From positions 85,102 to 149,101 of the forward strand of contig NZ_PENI01000026.1 in NCBI RefSeq assembly GCF_003688995.1: a stretch of DNA of 64,000 bases, written 5' to 3'. This stretch comes from Streptomyces shenzhenensis. GTDB taxonomy: Bacteria > Actinomycetota > Actinomycetes > Streptomycetales > Streptomycetaceae. Each line of letters starts with the position of its first letter. Positions within the stretch are counted from its first letter, which is position 1. Under the pieces are notes generated by a model, which saw only the letters and a list, made by a program, of their open reading frames with translations, was not told the origin of the DNA and searched no databases. Both the position numbers and the translations under genes were made by a program. Below, one piece after another: positions 1 through 8,079 of the stretch.

Positions 1-4
1 TTCA

Positions 5-529
5 ATGCGCATGACTGCCGCACAAGCAGACCTGCTCATCGACCGCCCGGAGGTGACGGACGGGGCCGCTCTCTGGCGTATTGCCAAGGACTCCGGAACC
101 CTCGATCTGAACTCCTCGTACAGCTATCTGCTGTGGTGCCGCGACTTCGCCGGCACCTCGGCGGTGGCCCGCGGAGCGGACGGCGCACCCGTCGGTTTCG
201 TCACCGGGTACGTACGGCCCGAGCGCCCGCGGACCCTGCTCGTCTGGCAGGTCGCGGTGAACGCGGCGTACCGCGGCCACGGCGTGGCGGCCGCACTGCT
301 CGACGGGCTGACCGCGCGGCTCGGCGCCGGGCACGGCATCGCCTCCGTCGAGACGACCATCACCCCCGGCAACACCGCCTCCGAGCGCCTGTTCACCTCG
401 TACGCCGCCCGGCACGGCGCCCCTGTCACCCGCGAGGTGCTGTTCGACTCCGGGCTGTTCCCCGACGGCCCCCACCAGCCGGAAGTCCTGTACCGGATCG
501 GCCCGTTGACCCCCCACTCGTCGCACTGA
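5..529 (+). CDS. ectA: L-2,4-diaminobutyrate N-gamma-acetyltransferase EctA
   Basis: Acetylates the gamma-amino group of L-2,4-diaminobutyrate with acetyl-CoA, the second step of ectoine synthesis in the cytoplasm. The 174-residue product is a GNAT protein of normal EctA length. The acetyl-CoA-binding core VNAAYRGHGVAAALLDGL lies at about residues 84-101, followed by an ETTITPGN stretch typical of EctA. It heads a same-strand ectABCD series, 12 bp before ectB. Two in-frame ATGs (5 and 11) are possible; the second gives MTAAQADLL and may be the true start, but the ribosome binding site and promoter lie outside the window. Identification rests on sequence and on the full ect cluster. Confidence 0.95.
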   Translation: MRMTAAQADLLIDRPEVTDGAALWRIAKDSGTLDLNSSYSYLLWCRDFAGTSAVARGADGAPVGFVTGYVRPERPRTLLVWQVAVNAAYRGHGVAAALLDGLTARLGAGHGIASVETTITPGNTASERLFTSYAARHGAPVTREVLFDSGLFPDGPHQPEVLYRIGPLTPHSSH

Positions 530-541
530 GGAGCGATCACC

Positions 542-1813
542 GTGACCATCACGCAGCCCGACCTGAGCGTCTTCGAGACCCTGGAGTCCGAGGTGCGCAG
601 CTACTGCCGCGGCTGGCCCACCGTCTTCGACCGTGCCCGGGGCAGCCTGATGTACGACGAGGACGGGCACCGGTACCTCGACTTCTTCGCCGGTGCGGGC
701 TCACTCAACTACGGCCACAACAACCCCGTACTCAAACGGGCGTTGATCGACTATCTGATGCGGGACGGGGTCACCCACGGCCTGGACATGTCCACCACGG
801 CCAAACGGACCTTCCTGCAGACCTTCCAGGACCTGGTGCTGCGCCCGCGCGACCTGCCGTACAAGGTGATGTTCCCGGGCCCGACCGGTACCAACGCGGT
901 CGAGTCCGCGCTGAAGCTGGCGCGGAAGGTGAAGGGCCGCGAGGCGATCGTGTCGTTCACCAACGCCTTCCACGGCATGTCCCTCGGCTCGCTGGCCGTC
1001 ACCGGCAACGCGTTCAAACGGGCCGGGGCCGGGATCCCGCTGGTGCACGGCACGCCGATGCCCTTCGACCACTACCTGGACGGGCGGGTCCCCGACTTCC
1101 TCTGGTTCGAGCGGCTGCTCGGCGACCAGGGCTCCGGGCTCAACCAGCCCGCCGCGGTGATCGTCGAGACCGTGCAGGGCGAGGGCGGCATCAATGTCGC
1201 CCGGCCCGAATGGCTGCGCGGGCTGGCCGAGTTGTGCGCGCGCCGCGACATGCTGCTGATCGTCGACGACGTCCAGATGGGCTGCGGCCGCACCGGCGCC
1301 TTCTTCTCCTTCGAGGAGGCCGGCATCGTGCCCGACATCGTCACCGTGTCGAAGTCCATCAGCGGCTACGGACTGCCCATGTCGCTGTGCCTGTTCAAGC
1401 CCGAGCTGGACATCTGGGAGCCGGGCGAGCACAACGGCACGTTCCGCGGCAACAACCCCGCGTTCGTCACCGCCACCGCGGCCCTGGAGACGTACTGGGC
1501 CGACGGCTCCGTCATGGAGAAGCAGACCCGGGCCCGGGGCGAGCGGATCGAGCGGGAGCTGATCGCGGTCGCCGAGGAGAACCCCGCCGAGGTGAAGGAG
1601 TACCGGGGGCGGGGGCTCGTGTGGGGCCTGGAGTTCCACGACAAGGGGCGCGCGGAACGGGTGGCCCGGCGCGCCTTCGAACTCGGGCTGCTCATCGAGA
1701 CGTCCGGCCCGGAGAGCGAGGTCGTCAAGCTGCTGCCCGCGCTCACCGTCACCCCGGACGAGCTGGACGAGGGGCTGAGCATCCTCGCCCGCGCCGTACG
1801 GGAGACCGTCTGA
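542..1813 (+). CDS. ectB: Diaminobutyrate--2-oxoglutarate transaminase EctB
   Basis: PLP-dependent class III aminotransferase forming L-2,4-diaminobutyrate from aspartate semialdehyde and glutamate, the committed ectoine step. The 423-residue length is normal. Visible motifs are VDDVQMGCGRTG (about 241-252) and the Schiff-base lysine K271 in TVSKSISGYG. It uses a GTG start (GTG ACC ATC ACG) 12 bp after the ectA stop, preceded by GAGGAG-like purines. Its place between ectA and ectC confirms the assignment over other class III aminotransferases. Confidence 0.96.
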   Translation: MTITQPDLSVFETLESEVRSYCRGWPTVFDRARGSLMYDEDGHRYLDFFAGAGSLNYGHNNPVLKRALIDYLMRDGVTHGLDMSTTAKRTFLQTFQDLVLRPRDLPYKVMFPGPTGTNAVESALKLARKVKGREAIVSFTNAFHGMSLGSLAVTGNAFKRAGAGIPLVHGTPMPFDHYLDGRVPDFLWFERLLGDQGSGLNQPAAVIVETVQGEGGINVARPEWLRGLAELCARRDMLLIVDDVQMGCGRTGAFFSFEEAGIVPDIVTVSKSISGYGLPMSLCLFKPELDIWEPGEHNGTFRGNNPAFVTATAALETYWADGSVMEKQTRARGERIERELIAVAEENPAEVKEYRGRGLVWGLEFHDKGRAERVARRAFELGLLIETSGPESEVVKLLPALTVTPDELDEGLSILARAVRETV

Positions 1814-1884
1814 CCCGTCCGGCACCAGCGGCGCCGCCCGGCGCCGTCACCACGACACTTCCACCGAGGAGGCTGTGCACCACC

Positions 1885-2289
1885 GTGATCGTCCGTTCGT
1901 TCAAGGAGATCGAAGGCACCGACCGTCATGTGAAGGCGGCGTCCGGCACCTGGGAGAGCAAGCGGATCGTGCTCGCCAAGGAGCGGGTCGGCTTCTCCCT
2001 CCACGAGACCGTCCTGTACGCCGGCACCGAGACGTCGATGTGGTACGCCAACCACATCGAGGCCGTCGTCTGCGTCGAGGGCGCGGCCGAGCTCACCGAC
2101 CACGAGACCGGGAAGACGTACTCGATCACCCCCGGCACCCTGTACCTCCTCGACGGCCACGAGCGGCACACGCTCCGGGTCCAGGAGGACTTCCGCTGCA
2201 TCTGCGTGTTCAACCCGCCCGTCACCGGACGGGAGGACCACGACGAGAACGGCGTCTACCCCCTGCTCACCGAGCCCGAGGAGGTCTGA
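1885..2289 (+). CDS. ectC: L-ectoine synthase EctC
   Basis: Closes N-gamma-acetyl-diaminobutyrate to ectoine by water elimination. It is a 134-residue single-domain cupin. The protein starts at GTG 1885 (VIVRSFKEIEGT), with a GAGGAGG-type site about 10 bp upstream, and continues through the cupin strands YANHIEAVVCVEGAAEL and the metal/substrate region GTLYLLDGHERHTLR. A longer same-frame open stretch begins much further upstream but is only read-through of ectB in another frame. It lies 71 bp after ectB and 4 bp before ectD, so it is the third gene of the operon. Confidence 0.95.
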   Translation: MIVRSFKEIEGTDRHVKAASGTWESKRIVLAKERVGFSLHETVLYAGTETSMWYANHIEAVVCVEGAAELTDHETGKTYSITPGTLYLLDGHERHTLRVQEDFRCICVFNPPVTGREDHDENGVYPLLTEPEEV

Positions 2290-2293
2290 GCAC

Positions 2294-3178
2294 ATGACGG
2301 TCACCGACCTCTACCCCAGCCGCGGCGCCACCGAGGTGTCCGTACCCCGCCAGGACCCGGTCGTCTGGGGCTCCCCCGACGCGCCGGGACCCGTCCCGGC
2401 CGCCGATCTGCGGGCGTTCGAGCGCGACGGCTTCCTCACCGTCGGGCAGCTGATCGACGACGCCGAGGTCGTCCGCTACCGGCAGGAGCTGGACCGGCTG
2501 ATCGCCGACCCGGCGGTCCGCGCCGACGAGCGCTCGATCGTGGAGCCGAAGTCGAAGGAGATCCGCTCCGTCTTCGAGGTCCACCGGATCAGCGAGGTGT
2601 TCGCGGAGCTCGTCCGCGACGAGCGGGTGGTCGGCCGGGCCCGGCAGATCCTCGGCTCGGACGTGTACGTCCACCAGTCCCGGATCAACGTCAAGCCGGG
2701 CTTCGGGGCCAGCGGCTTCTACTGGCACTCGGACTTCGAGACCTGGCACGCGGAGGACGGGCTGCCGCGCATGCGGACGGTGTCCGTGTCGATCGCGTTG
2801 ACCGAGAACCATGACACCAACGGCGGGCTCATGATCATGCCGGGCTCGCACCGCACGTTCCTCGGGTGCGCGGGGGCCACGCCCGCGGACAACTACAAGA
2901 AGTCGCTGCAGATGCAGGACGCGGGCACGCCGTCCGACGCGGCGCTGACCGCCCTGGCGGGCGAGCACGGCATCCGGCTGTTCACGGGCCCGGCGGGCTC
3001 CGCGACCTGGTTCGACTGCAACTGCATGCACGGCTCGGGCGACAACATCACCCCGTTCCCGCGCAGCAACGTCTTCATCGTGTTCAACAGCGTGGAGAAC
3101 ACGGCGGTCGAACCCTTCGCGGCGCCGGTGCGGCGGCCGGAGTTCATCGGCGCGAGGGACTTCACGCCGGTCCGCTGA
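2294..3178 (+). CDS. ectD: Ectoine hydroxylase EctD
   Basis: Fe(II)/2-oxoglutarate-dependent dioxygenase (PhyH superfamily) converting ectoine to 5-hydroxyectoine. The 294-residue product shows the iron triad in FYWHSDFETWH (H145, D147) and CMHGSGDN (H246), with a 2-oxoglutarate-type arginine at R257. The conserved MPGSHRTFLGC segment is at about 182-192. It follows ectC by 4 bp, so the cell should accumulate both ectoine and hydroxyectoine, common in streptomycetes under salt or heat stress. No separate ectR regulator or ask_ect gene is visible in the window. Confidence 0.95.
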   Translation: MTVTDLYPSRGATEVSVPRQDPVVWGSPDAPGPVPAADLRAFERDGFLTVGQLIDDAEVVRYRQELDRLIADPAVRADERSIVEPKSKEIRSVFEVHRISEVFAELVRDERVVGRARQILGSDVYVHQSRINVKPGFGASGFYWHSDFETWHAEDGLPRMRTVSVSIALTENHDTNGGLMIMPGSHRTFLGCAGATPADNYKKSLQMQDAGTPSDAALTALAGEHGIRLFTGPAGSATWFDCNCMHGSGDNITPFPRSNVFIVFNSVENTAVEPFAAPVRRPEFIGARDFTPVR

Positions 3179-3203
3179 GCGGCCCGCGGCCCCCGGCGCG
3201 GGG

Positions 3204-4256
3204 TCAGCCGGCCAGCACGTCCAGCAGGCGGTCGACGTCCGCGGGCGTGTTGTACAGATGGAAGGAGGCCCGCAGCTGGCCCGCGCGGTCGGACACCTCG
3301 ATGCCCGCGCGGGCCAGCTCGGGCCTGCGGTGGCCGAGCCCCGGCACGGAGACGATCGCCGAGCCGGGCGCGGGCCGGGCTTCATGGCCGAGCCGGGCGA
3401 GTCCGGCGCGGAAGCGGACGGCGAGTGCCGTGTCGTGGGCGTGCACGGCGGCCACGCCGATCTCCTCGATCAGCGCGAGCGAGGGGCGCAGCCCGGCGTA
3501 GCTGAACAGGGCCGGGCTCACGTCGAACCGCCGGGCGGAGTGGGCGAGTTCCTCGACGGGCCCGTAGCAGCTCGCCCAGGGTTCCTCCCCCGCGACCCAG
3601 CCGGCCAGCACCGGTGTCAGCGCGCCGAAGTCCTCCGGTACGACGAGGAAGGCCGCGCCGTGCGGGCCGAGCAGCCACTTGAAGGTGGTGGAGACGGTGA
3701 AGTCGGACGCGTCGGCGTCCATCGGCAGCCAGCCTGCCGCCTGCGAGAAGTCGACATAGGTGCGGGCACCGTGGGCCGCCGCCGCGGCGCGCAGCGCGGG
3801 CAGGTCGGCGATCCGGCCGTCCGCGGACTGCGCGGCGCTGACCGCGACCAGTGCGGTGCCCGGCCGGACGGACTCGGCGAGCCGGTCCAGCGGTACGGCC
3901 CGTACCTTGAGGTCGCCGCGCATGTGGAACGGGTTCACCACGGAGCTGAAGTCGGCCTCGGCGGTGAGGACTTCGGCGCCGGCGGGCAGTGCGGCGGCGA
4001 CAAGGCCGGTGTGCGCGGCGACGGAGGGGCCCGCCGCCACCCGGGTGGCCGGGACGCCGGCCAGCCGGGCGAAGGACGCCCGGGCCAGCTCGACGTCCTG
4101 GAACAGCGGGTCCAGCGGGCTGCCCGCGGCCCGGAGCGCCACCGCCTCGTGCAGCGCGGCGACGGACCGGGCCGGGAGCAGGCCGCTGCTCGCGGTGTTC
4201 AGAAAGGTGTTCTTCGGGGCGAACTCGGCGCGGACGAGGCTCTCGAAGGTCTCCAT
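3204..4256 (-). CDS. Class V aminotransferase / cysteine desulfurase-like PLP enzyme
   Basis: A 350-residue fold-type I PLP enzyme. The start METFESLVRAEF at 4256 is preferred over an upstream in-frame ATG at 4292 because homologues begin at this point. The Schiff-base lysine is K193 in STTFKWLLGPHGAA, and the PLP-contacting Asp/Gln lie in YVDFSQAAGW (about 167-176). It resembles the aminotransferase-class-V group annotated as cysteine desulfurase or isopenicillin-epimerase-like, but no catalytic cysteine loop such as the one in SufS is evident, so the substrate is unknown. It is convergent with ectD and apparently monocistronic. Confidence 0.8.
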   Translation of the reverse strand: METFESLVRAEFAPKNTFLNTASSGLLPARSVAALHEAVALRAAGSPLDPLFQDVELARASFARLAGVPATRVAAGPSVAAHTGLVAAALPAGAEVLTAEADFSSVVNPFHMRGDLKVRAVPLDRLAESVRPGTALVAVSAAQSADGRIADLPALRAAAAAHGARTYVDFSQAAGWLPMDADASDFTVSTTFKWLLGPHGAAFLVVPEDFGALTPVLAGWVAGEEPWASCYGPVEELAHSARRFDVSPALFSYAGLRPSLALIEEIGVAAVHAHDTALAVRFRAGLARLGHEARPAPGSAIVSVPGLGHRRPELARAGIEVSDRAGQLRASFHLYNTPADVDRLLDVLAG

Positions 4257-4353
4257 GGGTCCACTGTGCGGCCCCGTGCGGTCACCGTCCATTGCGGATG
4301 GTTACAGGGTTCCCCTCAGCGGCGCTTATACGTCGGCCCCGGCCTGCGGTTTC

Positions 4354-5070
4354 TCAGTTCTGCGGCACCGCGCATCCGTCCGGGCCGCAGGCGTCCGCGG
4401 CGCCCTGGTCGATCAGCTTCAGCGGGGAGCGCTCGCCCCACGCCTGGGTGAGCGCCTGGCTGAAGACCTCGGCGGGCTGGGCACCGGAGACGCCGTACTT
4501 GCGGTCGAGGACGAAGAAGGGCACGCCGTTCGCGCCGAGCTGGGCGGCCTCGCGCTCGTCGGCCCGGACCTCGTCGGCGTAGGCGGCGGGGTCCGCGAGC
4601 ACCGCGCGGGCGGCGTCGGCGTCGAGTCCGGCCTCGGCAGCCAGCTGCACCAGCCGGTCCTCGCCCTCGGTGAAGACGGAGCGCTCCTCGGCGAAGTTGG
4701 CCCGGTACAGGATCTGGATCAGTTCGTCCTGGCGGCCGTGTTCCTTGGCGAAGTGCAGCAGGCGGTGCATGTCGAAGGTGTTGCCGTGGTCGCGGCCGCG
4801 GGTGCGGTAGTCCAGTCCCTCGGCGGTGGCCTGCGCGGCAAGGTTGTCCTCGCCGGCCTGGGCCTGTGCCTCGCTCATGCCGTACTTCCGGGTGAGCATC
4901 GTCAGCACGGGCTGGACGTCGCCCTTGGCGCGGCCCGGGTCCAGCTCGAAGGAGCGGTGCACCACCTCGACGCCGTCGCGGTGCGGGAAGGCCGCGAGCG
5001 CCTTCTCGAAGCGGGCCTTGCCCACGTAGCACCAGGGGCAGGCGATGTCGCTCCAGATCTCGACGCGCAT
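4354..5070 (-). CDS. FrnE/DsbA-family thiol oxidoreductase
   Basis: Thioredoxin-fold protein of 238 residues with a redox motif CPWC at residues 11-14 right at the N terminus (EIWSDIACPWCYVGK). It has an inserted helical domain and a cis-proline-type GANGVPFFVLD segment near residue 205. There is no signal peptide, so it is cytoplasmic, as for the FrnE branch (polyketide-associated or stress dithiol oxidoreductase, 2-hydroxychromene isomerase-like). The C-terminal tail carries a Cys pair (ACGPDGCAV). Neighbours do not indicate a substrate. Confidence 0.85.
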   Translation of the reverse strand: MRVEIWSDIACPWCYVGKARFEKALAAFPHRDGVEVVHRSFELDPGRAKGDVQPVLTMLTRKYGMSEAQAQAGEDNLAAQATAEGLDYRTRGRDHGNTFDMHRLLHFAKEHGRQDELIQILYRANFAEERSVFTEGEDRLVQLAAEAGLDADAARAVLADPAAYADEVRADEREAAQLGANGVPFFVLDRKYGVSGAQPAEVFSQALTQAWGERSPLKLIDQGAADACGPDGCAVPQN

Positions 5071-5206
5071 GGTCTCGGCTCTCTCCAGGTCCGGCGGTGC
5101 GGAGGCGGTCCCCGCGATTCGGGTGAACGTTCAAGCAGCCTGGTTCATTCCCCGGCCGGTCGCCCCGCGGCGGGCGGTCCGCCGCACCGGGTGCGGGTCC
5201 GCGCGG

Positions 5207-5815
5207 TCAGCTGCCGTCTCTGAGATCGCTCGGCCAGGCGGGCCTGAACCGGATGTGGTCGTACGTCACGACGCAGCCCTCCCCCATCGGCGACTGGGTC
5301 AGGAAGCCGACCAGGGCCGCGTCCGTCTCCTTCTCGCCGCCCAGCGTGAACAGCCGTACGAAGGTCCAGCGCTCGCCGTCGCGGGAGGCGTGGAAGGCGA
5401 AGGCGCGGCCGGTGCGGCTGATCCGCAGCCAGACGGAACTGCCGTCCACGGTGAAGGAGTTGGCATCGTCGGAGTGGCCGCGGGTGACCACGGTGCAGAT
5501 GGTGGGCAGGTCCGGGGAGTACTCGAGGCAGAGCTTGGCCCAGGCCCGGTCGCCGACGTGGACGTAGAGCACACCGGCGTCGAAGGCGGCCCGGAACCCC
5601 ACGGTGACCCGGGCGATCAGCTGGAAGTCCCCCTCCGGCGCCCCGAGCAGCCGGGGCGCGTCGGAGGCCGGGTCCAGGGCCTCCCCGGTCGGCGGCACGA
5701 AGCGGTCCTGCCGGGGGCCCGCCCACCCGGTGAGCACGCCGTCCTCGTAGGACCAGTGACCGTCGGGTCCGTAGGTACGGAGCGGGAAAGGCAGTTCGGA
5801 AAGTTCCACGTCCAT
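5207..5815 (-). CDS. DUF1349 concanavalin-like domain protein
   Basis: A 202-residue protein starting MDVELSELPFPLRTYGPDGHW at 5815; the reading frame stays open further upstream into a repeat-rich non-coding region, which I exclude. The body (TVGFRAAFDAGVLYVHVGDRAWAKL and VWLRISRTGRAFAFHASRDGERWTFVRLF) matches the DUF1349 beta-sandwich (concanavalin A-like lectin/glucanase fold). Members of this family are small cytoplasmic proteins of uncertain, possibly carbohydrate-related, role. There is no signal peptide. The neighbours do not define its function. Confidence 0.75.
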   Translation of the reverse strand: MDVELSELPFPLRTYGPDGHWSYEDGVLTGWAGPRQDRFVPPTGEALDPASDAPRLLGAPEGDFQLIARVTVGFRAAFDAGVLYVHVGDRAWAKLCLEYSPDLPTICTVVTRGHSDDANSFTVDGSSVWLRISRTGRAFAFHASRDGERWTFVRLFTLGGEKETDAALVGFLTQSPMGEGCVVTYDHIRFRPAWPSDLRDGS

Positions 5816-6428
5816 CACCCGATTCTCGCAGCCCCCCGCCGACACCCACCCGAGGGCCACAGAAAACCACACACCGAACCCGCCCGCTCCCCGGCAACCC
5901 GAGGAACGCGGAAAACCACACCGGGGACCGGGACGCTCCCCCCGGCCACAGGACACCCCGCGCCCCTGCGGGCCAGGCCATCCCCGGGTAACGGACCCCC
6001 ATGGTGCGGCGCGGGCGCCACCTCACACCCCCGACGGCCAGCCGTTCCCGCCCCGCCGGCGGGGCTGGCTCGGCCATGATCTCGCCACCAGCCGCCTCCC
6101 CGGCGGACACCTGCACGGCCGCAGAAAGATCGCCGGACAGACGGGACACCCCCGGCCACCGGACACCCCGCGGCCCCTGTGGGCCGGGTACGGACCCCCA
6201 TGGTCGCGGTGAGACCGCCGGCCCGGCGGGGCGATACCCCGGCCACCCGAGGAACGCGGAAAACCACACCGGAGCCCGGGACGCTCCCCCGGCCACCCGA
6301 CACCCCGCGCCCCCGTGGGCCAGGCCATCCCCGGGTGCGGACCCCCCATGCCGGGCAGGCGGGGCCGCGCCCCGGTCGCCCGGGAGACCGTGGCGGGGGC
6401 CGGGGCGCTCCCCGTGACCCCGGTGGGG
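5816..6428. repeat. Decayed imperfect repeats between DUF1349 gene and KGSADH
   Basis: A 613-bp gap with no convincing gene. It holds a direct repeat (about 5901-6004 and 6249-6350; both contain GAGGAACGCGGAAAACCACA and later CCAGGCCATCCCCGGGT) and a third, shorter version at about 6151-6205. The words CGGACCCCCATGGT occur at about 5992 and 6192, with CGGACCCCCCAT near 6340. The two long copies are 348 bp apart, a multiple of three, so a minus-strand frame reads through both and gives a repeated peptide, but it lacks other signs of coding. Part of the region resembles the 3' part of the adjacent dehydrogenase gene (separate entry). Confidence 0.7.
5984..6160 (-). pseudogene. Degenerate copy of KGSADH 3' segment
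   Basis: This stretch aligns by eye, same orientation and over most of its length, with about 6594-6775 inside the neighbouring aldehyde dehydrogenase gene (roughly residues 404-465). Shared blocks include GCGCGGGCGCCACC, GACGGCCAGCCGTT versus GTCGGCCAGCCGTT, CTCGGCC-GATCTCG, GGCGGACA-CTGCACGG and CAGACGGGACA. Substitutions and small indels disrupt the frame. It looks like a relic of a tandem duplication or unequal exchange, followed by decay. Confidence 0.6.
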
Positions 6429-7988
6429 CTAACGTTCCAGGGACCCGTTGAACCGGCGGGGCAGTGCCAGCGGGTTGTCGTCCCGCAGTTCCGGCGGGAG
6501 CAGGGCCTCGGGGGTGCTCTGGTAGACGACCGGCCGCAGCCAGCGCTCGATCGCCGTGCCGCCCACGGAGGTCGAAGTGGACGTCGTCGCCGGGTACGGG
6601 CCACCGTGGTGCTGCGCGGGCGCCACCGCGACCCCCGTCGGCCAGCCGTTGACCAGGACGCGCCCGGCCAGCGGGGTCAGCTCGGCCAGGATCTCGGCGC
6701 CGCGGCCGGCGCCCGCCGCCTCCTCGGCGGACAGCTGCACGGTCGCGGTGAGGTTGCCGGGCAGACGGGACAGCACGGCGCGGACCTCCGCCTCGTCCTC
6801 GTAGCGGGCCACGACGGTCACCGGTCCGAAGCACTCCTCCAGGAGGAGGTCGTACGCGCCCTCCTCGGCCAGCTTGGCGGCCGGCACCGTGAGGAAGCCC
6901 GGGCTCACCGTGTGCTCGCCGCCCGCGCCCGGGGTGACCGGCGAGTCCACGCCGTCGAGTCCGGTGCGTTCGGCGACCCCGGCGATGAAGTTGTCCCGCA
7001 TGCGGTGGTCCAGCAGGACCCCGGCCTCGGTGTCGCTCACGGCGTCGGTCAGGGACTTCACCAACTGGTCGCCCGCCGCGCCGGAGGGCGCGAGCACCAG
7101 GCCCGGCTTCACACAGAACTGGCCGACGCCGAGGGTCATCGACCCGGCGAGGCCGGTGCCGATCGCCTCGGCGCGCTCGGCGGCGGCGGCCTCGGTGACG
7201 ACGACCGGGTTCAGGGAGCCCAGCTCGCCGTGGAAGGGGATCGGGACCGGCCGGGCGGCCGCCGCGTCGAACAGGGCACGGCCACCGCGCACGGAACCGG
7301 TGAACCCGGCCGCCGCGACCAGCGGGTGCTTGATCAGTTCGATGCCCGCCCCGAAGCCGTGCACCAGGCCGACGACGCCCGCGGGGATGCCGTGCTCGGC
7401 GGCGGCCCGCCGCAGCGTGTCGGCGACCAGTTCGGACAGGGCCGGGTGGTCGGGGTGGGACTTGACGACCACCGGGTTGCCCGCGGCCAGCGCGCTCGCG
7501 GTGTCGCCGCCGGCGACGGAGAAGGCGAAGGGGAAGTTGGACGCCGAGTAGACGGCGACGACGCCGAGCGGGACCTTGATGCGGCGCAGGTCCGGGACGG
7601 GCGGGGTGGCGGTGGCGTCGGGGTGGTTGATGATGACGTCGAGGAACGCGCCCTCGTCGACGATGTCCGCGAAGGCCCGCAGCTGGTAGCTGGTGCGGGC
7701 GAGCTCGCCGGTCAGCCGGACCGGGCCGAGCGCGGTCTCCGCGTCGGCGGCCTCGATCAGCCGGTCCCGGGCCGCGTCCAGGCCCGCCGCGGCCGAGCGC
7801 AGGAAGGCCGAGCGGACCGCGCGGTCGGCCAGTGCGGCGCGCGCGGCGTGGGCGGCTCGGACGGCGGCGTCGACCTCCTCGGCCGTGGCCTCCACCGCGA
7901 CCTGCTCACGCTGCTTCCCGGTACGCGGGTCGACACTCCAGACTGGTGCTGCTGCCACCGCGGGTCCCTCCACAAGTATCAGGGTCAT
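6429..7988 (-). CDS. Alpha-ketoglutarate semialdehyde dehydrogenase (NADP+-type aldehyde dehydrogenase)
   Basis: Oxidises 2,5-dioxopentanoate (alpha-ketoglutarate semialdehyde) to 2-oxoglutarate, the last step of oxidative pentose, aldarate and hydroxyproline pathways. The 519-residue product has the ALDH fold: cofactor region SASNFPFAFSVAGGDTASALAAGNPVVVKSHPDHP (about 148-182), proton acceptor E255 in FHGELGSLNP and nucleophile C292 in GQFCVKPG. The GxGQFC-type motif and the SHPDHP loop match the KGSADH branch rather than generic ALDHs. It is divergent from an IclR regulator. KdgD and a pentonate-type DapA-like enzyme elsewhere in the window make its expected substrate, supporting the call. 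Confidence 0.88.
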   Translation of the reverse strand: MTLILVEGPAVAAAPVWSVDPRTGKQREQVAVEATAEEVDAAVRAAHAARAALADRAVRSAFLRSAAAGLDAARDRLIEAADAETALGPVRLTGELARTSYQLRAFADIVDEGAFLDVIINHPDATATPPVPDLRRIKVPLGVVAVYSASNFPFAFSVAGGDTASALAAGNPVVVKSHPDHPALSELVADTLRRAAAEHGIPAGVVGLVHGFGAGIELIKHPLVAAAGFTGSVRGGRALFDAAAARPVPIPFHGELGSLNPVVVTEAAAAERAEAIGTGLAGSMTLGVGQFCVKPGLVLAPSGAAGDQLVKSLTDAVSDTEAGVLLDHRMRDNFIAGVAERTGLDGVDSPVTPGAGGEHTVSPGFLTVPAAKLAEEGAYDLLLEECFGPVTVVARYEDEAEVRAVLSRLPGNLTATVQLSAEEAAGAGRGAEILAELTPLAGRVLVNGWPTGVAVAPAQHHGGPYPATTSTSTSVGGTAIERWLRPVVYQSTPEALLPPELRDDNPLALPRRFNGSLER

Positions 7989-7995
7989 TCACCAG

Positions 7996-8015
7996 GTTCG
8001 TTCGATATGCTGAAC
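7996..8015. promoter_or_regulatory. Candidate IclR operator in divergent intergenic region
   Basis: The 91-bp gap between the KGSADH start and the IclR start holds GTTCGATATGCTGAAC (8000-8015), an imperfect inverted repeat with GTTC/GAAC ends, overlapping a second GTTCG at 7996. IclR-type regulators often bind TTC-N-GAA palindromes near their own divergent promoters. The assignment is inferred from position and symmetry only. Confidence 0.35.
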
Positions 8016-8079
8016 GCCGTCTCAGGTGATGAATATGCTGTTGGAGACTATTTCCCGTCCAACGAAGGGGTCAAGGGCG

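Noticed and set aside
133..2289. 718-codon plus-strand open frame across ectA-ectC
   Set aside because: Only its end, from GTG 1885, is ectC. The rest is Arg/Pro-rich read-through of ectA and ectB in another frame.
5145..6296. Minus-strand frame containing a repeated peptide (GGASRAPVWFSAFLGWPG and GGASRSPVWFSAFLGLPG)
   Set aside because: The peptide repeats because the DNA repeat distance is a multiple of three; there is no start signal, no family match and it overlaps the real DUF1349 gene.
5901..6350. CRISPR array
   Set aside because: Only two or three imperfect units of different length and no regular spacers or cas genes.
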